Source: Actinomycetota bacterium (GTDB lineage Bacteria > Actinomycetota > Acidimicrobiia > Acidimicrobiales > JAFATL01). Taken from it: a stretch of DNA of 7,928 nt. The position numbers were made by a program, and so were the translations under genes. The stretch covers positions 1 through 7,928 of the forward strand of contig JAFATL010000733.1 of the NCBI GenBank assembly GCA_019243975.1. Reading direction: 5' to 3'. The notes under the pieces are model-generated. The model was not told the DNA's origin. It did no database searches and saw nothing but the letters and a program-made list of their open reading frames with translations. How positions within the stretch are numbered: position 1 is the stretch's first letter; the number at the start of each line of letters is the position of its first letter. Of this stretch, positions 5,567 through 7,928 are shown piece after piece.

Positions 5567-6530
5567 GGACGCGCGTGCGGGCCGACCGGCCGCCCACCGC
5601 GAAGGCGGGGGCACCGAGCAGGCTGACCACCAGGTTGATCGCGTAGAACAGCAGGCCCAGGGCGACGGCGTGGGTGGCCGTGACGCCGAGGGGGTGCAGG
5701 AACACCACGAGCGCACCTTCGCGCACACCGAACCCGCCGATCGAGATGGGCAGCACCTGCAGGATGGCGACGGCGGGGAAGAAGGCGAGGATGGCGGTCC
5801 AGCCGACGTGCAGGCCCAGGGCCTCGGAGGCGAAGTAGGCGGTGACCATCACGGCGAGCTGGTAGGCGAAGCCGGCCGTGAGCACCTCGAGCGCCAGCGC
5901 GGGCCGCTCCTTGAAGCGAGCCAGTCCAAGATGAATGGCGCCTGTGAAGCGGCGCCACCCTTCGGTGCTGGCCAGGCGCCCGCCGATGCGCTTGCTGGTC
6001 GCGGCCGTGAGGAGGCCGGCGAGGAGCACGAGGGTGACGATGGCGACGGTGACGGCGAGGCCACTGGCCCGGTGCAGGTGCCGCAAGCCGGGGTTGACGG
6101 CCAGGGCGCCCAGTGTGATGGCCGGAAGCACCAGCCACCCGGTGAGCCGTTCGACGACGACGGATGCGAATGTGCCGGGCACGTCGTGGTTGGCCGACGA
6201 CAGCCGGCTCACGCGCAGCACGTCGCCACCGACCGTCGAGATGAGCACGTTGCCCACGAACAAGCTCGCCAGGTAGTGCTTCACCAAGGTCGACAGGCGC
6301 GCCTCGAGGCCGAGGGCGGCGAGGACGCGCTGCCACCGAATCGCCGACAACACGATGCCGACGAACGTGACGCCGAGCGCCGCCGCGACCCACAAGAACG
6401 TGTGCGGGTGACCCGGCGGCAGCAGCGACGAGAGATGGACGCGCGGTACGAGAATGGCGAGGATCACACCGGAGGCCACGATCCGGGCCACCGCCATCAC
6501 CCTTCGGCGCACCGCGTTGTCGCCTGCCAA
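5559..6530 (-). CDS. Flippase-like integral membrane protein (UPF0104 / lysylphosphatidylglycerol synthase TM family)
   Basis: The 323-residue product is strongly hydrophobic, with about eight membrane segments (for example 13-29, 45-63, 130-146, 157-176, 218-237, 245-262, 272-283 and 287-311). Family signatures occur in order: AIRWQRVL (63-70), FVGNVLISTVGGDVLR (91-106), VVVERLTGW (124-132) and PISIGGFGVREGA (261-273). This family includes the membrane half of MprF and glycolipid-related AglD-like proteins. Members are tied to moving or modifying lipids across the membrane; the lipid here is unknown. There is no soluble aminoacyl-transferase domain, so it is the stand-alone membrane form. 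The start is TTG at 6530-6528, chosen because GGAGG lies exactly 7 nt upstream. The later ATG at 6497 has a poorer SD and would trim 11 residues. It overlaps the PAP2 gene by 8 nt, suggesting coupled translation and a shared lipid pathway. Confidence 0.9.
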   Translation of the reverse strand: MAGDNAVRRRVMAVARIVASGVILAILVPRVHLSSLLPPGHPHTFLWVAAALGVTFVGIVLSAIRWQRVLAALGLEARLSTLVKHYLASLFVGNVLISTVGGDVLRVSRLSSANHDVPGTFASVVVERLTGWLVLPAITLGALAVNPGLRHLHRASGLAVTVAIVTLVLLAGLLTAATSKRIGGRLASTEGWRRFTGAIHLGLARFKERPALALEVLTAGFAYQLAVMVTAYFASEALGLHVGWTAILAFFPAVAILQVLPISIGGFGVREGALVVFLHPLGVTATHAVALGLLFYAINLVVSLLGAPAFAVGGRSARTRVLA

Positions 6531-6537
6531 CTACCAG

Positions 6538-6542
6538 CCTCC
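6538..6542 (-). promoter_or_regulatory. Shine-Dalgarno site (GGAGG) that fixes the TTG start of the flippase-like gene
   Basis: GGAGG on the minus strand (6542-6538) is 7 nt from the TTG at 6530. It is the only strong SD near any of the four candidate starts (TTG 6530, GTG 6512, GTG 6500, ATG 6497), so it argues for the rare TTG. Confidence 0.7.
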
Positions 6543-6561
6543 AGGAGTCGAGAACCCCCGT

Positions 6562-6568
6562 TAGCGTA
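6562..6568. promoter_or_regulatory. Shared symmetrical -10 element for two divergent promoters
   Basis: The seven bases TAGCGTA read TAGCGT on the plus strand (6562-6567) and TACGCT on the minus strand (6568-6563), so both strands match TANNNT at almost the same place. On the plus strand the element ends 8 nt before the lipoprotein ATG, giving a leaderless or nearly leaderless mRNA. On the minus strand a start near 6556 would leave about 26 nt of leader with the GGAGG intact. Good -35 hexamers are not visible on either side. Confidence 0.45.
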
Positions 6569-6575
6569 GGCGCTC

Positions 6576-7157
6576 ATGCGCGCATTCGTCTTCACTCTTC
6601 TCACATGCGCGGCCCTGGTCATGACCGGTTTGACCGGGTGTGGGAAGGACCGGACGGGCGGCCCCCGGGGCACCCCCGACGCGGTGGTGACGGGGGCGAC
6701 CGACGCCACCTTCCGGGCCGGGCGGGCCGACGTGCAGGCGGCCACCGCCGACACGACCAGCTCGGGGTGGGTCGACCTGGCGCGCCGCCAGGCGCACGTC
6801 ACCCTCGCAGGCCGCGATCCGGGCGGCGCACCCGTCCTGCTGCGCGACCCGCTGCTCGCCGTCGAGCTGCTGCGGGGGGCCACGCAGATCGAGGAGTACG
6901 GCGGCGCCGAGGTACGGGGGGCGTCGACGATTCGGTACCAGTTCGAGGTGGACCCCAAGCGCGCGTCGGTGGGGCCGCTGGTGGTCGGCCTGACGCGCGC
7001 CACGTTCTACGCCGACGCGTGGATCGACAGCGCCGGGCGCGTGCGCCAGGTGGTGGTGCCGCTGAACATCAGCGAGACGCGGCCGGTCCGGCGCTCGTCG
7101 CGTGTGCCGGCCGCGATAACGGTGCAGTTCTTCGACTACGCCCAGGAGGGCCGATGA
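6576..7157 (+). CDS. Lipoprotein, LppX/LprG (LolA-fold)-like
   Basis: The 193-residue product starts with a lipoprotein signal peptide: Arg2, a hydrophobic core at 4-18, and the lipobox LTGC (19-22), so Cys22 should be lipidated after export and anchor the protein on the outer face of the membrane. The mature part has the pattern of small actinobacterial lipoproteins of the LppX/LprAFG type. It has a DPLLAVELLRGA helix (91-102), then RGASTIRYQFEVD (114-126) and FYADAWIDSAGRVRQVVVPL (144-163), where 'W-D-x-x-G-R' strands are typical of the LolA-like beta-sheet fold. Such proteins bind lipids or glycolipids in a hydrophobic cavity. That role here is inference from weak similarity. The stop overlaps the start of the next gene (ATGA), so the two are translationally coupled. 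It is divergent from the flippase-like gene, only 45 nt apart. Confidence 0.82.
   Translation: MRAFVFTLLTCAALVMTGLTGCGKDRTGGPRGTPDAVVTGATDATFRAGRADVQAATADTTSSGWVDLARRQAHVTLAGRDPGGAPVLLRDPLLAVELLRGATQIEEYGGAEVRGASTIRYQFEVDPKRASVGPLVVGLTRATFYADAWIDSAGRVRQVVVPLNISETRPVRRSSRVPAAITVQFFDYAQEGR
7144..7149 (+). promoter_or_regulatory. Shine-Dalgarno site (AGGAGG) for the alpha/beta hydrolase gene
   Basis: AGGAGG lies 4 nt before the ATG at 7154 and inside the last codons of the lipoprotein gene. Together with the ATGA stop/start overlap it supports this start. Confidence 0.7.
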
Positions 7158-7928
7158 CGGTGCAGCTGGAGCTTCTCGAGCGGGGTGAGGGGGCGGAGCG
7201 GCATCTGTTGCTCGTGCACGGGTTCACCGGCGCTCGTGACGACTTCGAGGATCACATCGACGACCTGGCCGCGCTGGGCTGGCACGTGGTGGCGCCTGAC
7301 CTGCGGGGCCACGGGCAGAGCGACCATCCCGAGGGCGAAGAGGCGTACTCGTTGTCGATCTTCGCCGACGACATCGCCGCCCTGGTCGACGGGCTCGGGT
7401 GGGACCGCTTCGTGCTGCTCGGTCACTCCATGGGCGGGATGATCGTGCAGGCGTACGCGGTGCAGCACCCCGAGCGGCTCGACGGGCTGATTCTCATGGA
7501 CACGTCGCACGGCCCCGTCGAACTGGGCGAGCGCGACACCATCGAGGGGGCCCGGGCCGTCGTACGCGAGGGCGGCATGAAGGCACTCGTGGAGTTGATG
7601 CGCGAGTCGGGCGGCGTACTCGACACGCCCGCCCACCAGCGAGTCGTGGCCGAGCGGCCCGGCTACGCGGAGATGGGCGAGCGCAAGTCGCTGGAGTCGG
7701 CCGACGACATGTTCCTGGCCATGACCGTGGAGCTGTTCGAGCAGGCCGACCGGCTCGACGCCCTCCGGGCGTTGGACGTGCCGACGCTGGTGATCGTGGG
7801 CGAGCAGGACGAGGCGTTCGTTGGCCCGTCGCAGCGCATGGCGTCAGCGATTTCCGGCGCCCGGCTCGAGGTGATCCCCGACGCCGGCCACAGCCCACAA
7901 TTCGCGAACCCGTCGGCCTGGCTCTCCG
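7154..7928 (+). CDS. Alpha/beta-fold hydrolase, 3' end cut by the window edge
   Basis: The reading frame is open from the ATG at 7154 to the last base, giving 258 codons with the C-terminus missing. It is a soluble serine hydrolase of the alpha/beta-hydrolase superfamily. The oxyanion-hole motif HGFTG (22-26), the DLRGHGQS turn (49-56), the nucleophile elbow GHSMGG (90-95, Ser92), the acid Asp219 in VGEQDEAF and the catalytic His246 in DAGHSPQ are all present with normal spacing. A helical cap lies between about 120 and 200. The general shape resembles ester, lactone or C-C bond hydrolases of the enol-lactonase and epoxide-hydrolase-like type; the substrate cannot be assigned. Since about 260-280 residues is normal, little is missing. 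No signal peptide is seen. It is coupled to the lipoprotein gene by a 4-nt overlap, so the pair is likely expressed together. Confidence 0.94.
   Translation, partial: MTVQLELLERGEGAERHLLLVHGFTGARDDFEDHIDDLAALGWHVVAPDLRGHGQSDHPEGEEAYSLSIFADDIAALVDGLGWDRFVLLGHSMGGMIVQAYAVQHPERLDGLILMDTSHGPVELGERDTIEGARAVVREGGMKALVELMRESGGVLDTPAHQRVVAERPGYAEMGERKSLESADDMFLAMTVELFEQADRLDALRALDVPTLVIVGEQDEAFVGPSQRMASAISGARLEVIPDAGHSPQFANPSAWLS

Noticed and set aside
5567..5728. Upstream ATG at 5728 for the PAP2 protein
   Set aside because: The added 54 residues are Cys/Ser/Pro/Arg-rich and are read out of frame from the conserved end of the flippase-like gene.
4966..6393. A 475-residue minus-strand open frame across the flippase-like and PAP2 genes
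   Set aside because: Same strand but a different frame from two genes with clear family motifs. Its product is dominated by Arg, Pro, Ser and Cys and has no membrane pattern.
1..7928. A mobile element, defence system or biosynthetic cluster
   Set aside because: No transposase, integrase, nuclease, toxin-antitoxin pair, terminal repeats or CRISPR-like array was seen, and base composition looks even apart from the short intergenic patch at 270-300.

Overview
This window reads as a stretch of a high-GC actinobacterial chromosome. The closest feel is Acidimicrobiia or a relative, inferred from GC-rich codon use, a mycobacterial-type HisN, a Rv1625c-like class III cyclase, a LppX/LprG-like lipoprotein and TANNNT -10 elements lying very close to start codons. 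No rRNA, tRNA, CRISPR, insertion sequence or phage gene was seen. Nine protein genes cover nearly all of it, in four transcription blocks. Two genes are cut by the window edges.

Left block (minus strand, read right to left): dxs (2064-3947), hisN (1259-2038), and a secreted protein of unknown function (313-1242). Gaps of 25 and 16 nt suggest one operon joining the first step of the non-mevalonate isoprenoid pathway, the histidinol-phosphate phosphatase step of histidine synthesis, and an exported protein. A 134-nt gap then leads to the 5' part of a 4Fe-4S ferredoxin gene (1-178). This gap is the most structured non-coding DNA in the window. It holds an 8+8 bp inverted repeat, a -10-like element, and an imperfect direct repeat that copies the Shine-Dalgarno/start context of the ferredoxin in front of a 20-codon upstream ORF.

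Middle: a soluble class III adenylate cyclase (4014-4817, plus) is divergent from dxs and convergent with a membrane gene pair, overlapping the last 52 bp of the PAP2 gene tail to tail. The minus-strand pair is a UPF0104/LPG-synthase-TM-type flippase-like protein (5559-6530, TTG start with a strong SD) followed by an AUR1/PAP2_3-type membrane phosphatase or transferase (4766-5566, probable TTG start). They overlap by 8 nt. Together they suggest handling of lipid-linked intermediates at the membrane.

Right block (plus): a LolA-fold-like lipoprotein (6576-7157) coupled by an ATGA overlap to an alpha/beta hydrolase (7154 to the window edge). Its promoter appears to share one symmetrical -10 element with the divergent flippase gene.

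Most of the content is ordinary metabolism and envelope biology. The points worth following up are regulatory: the ferredoxin leader, the shared -10, and start codons abutting -10 elements. The conserved secreted protein is the main gene of unknown function. I found no convincing new multi-gene system.
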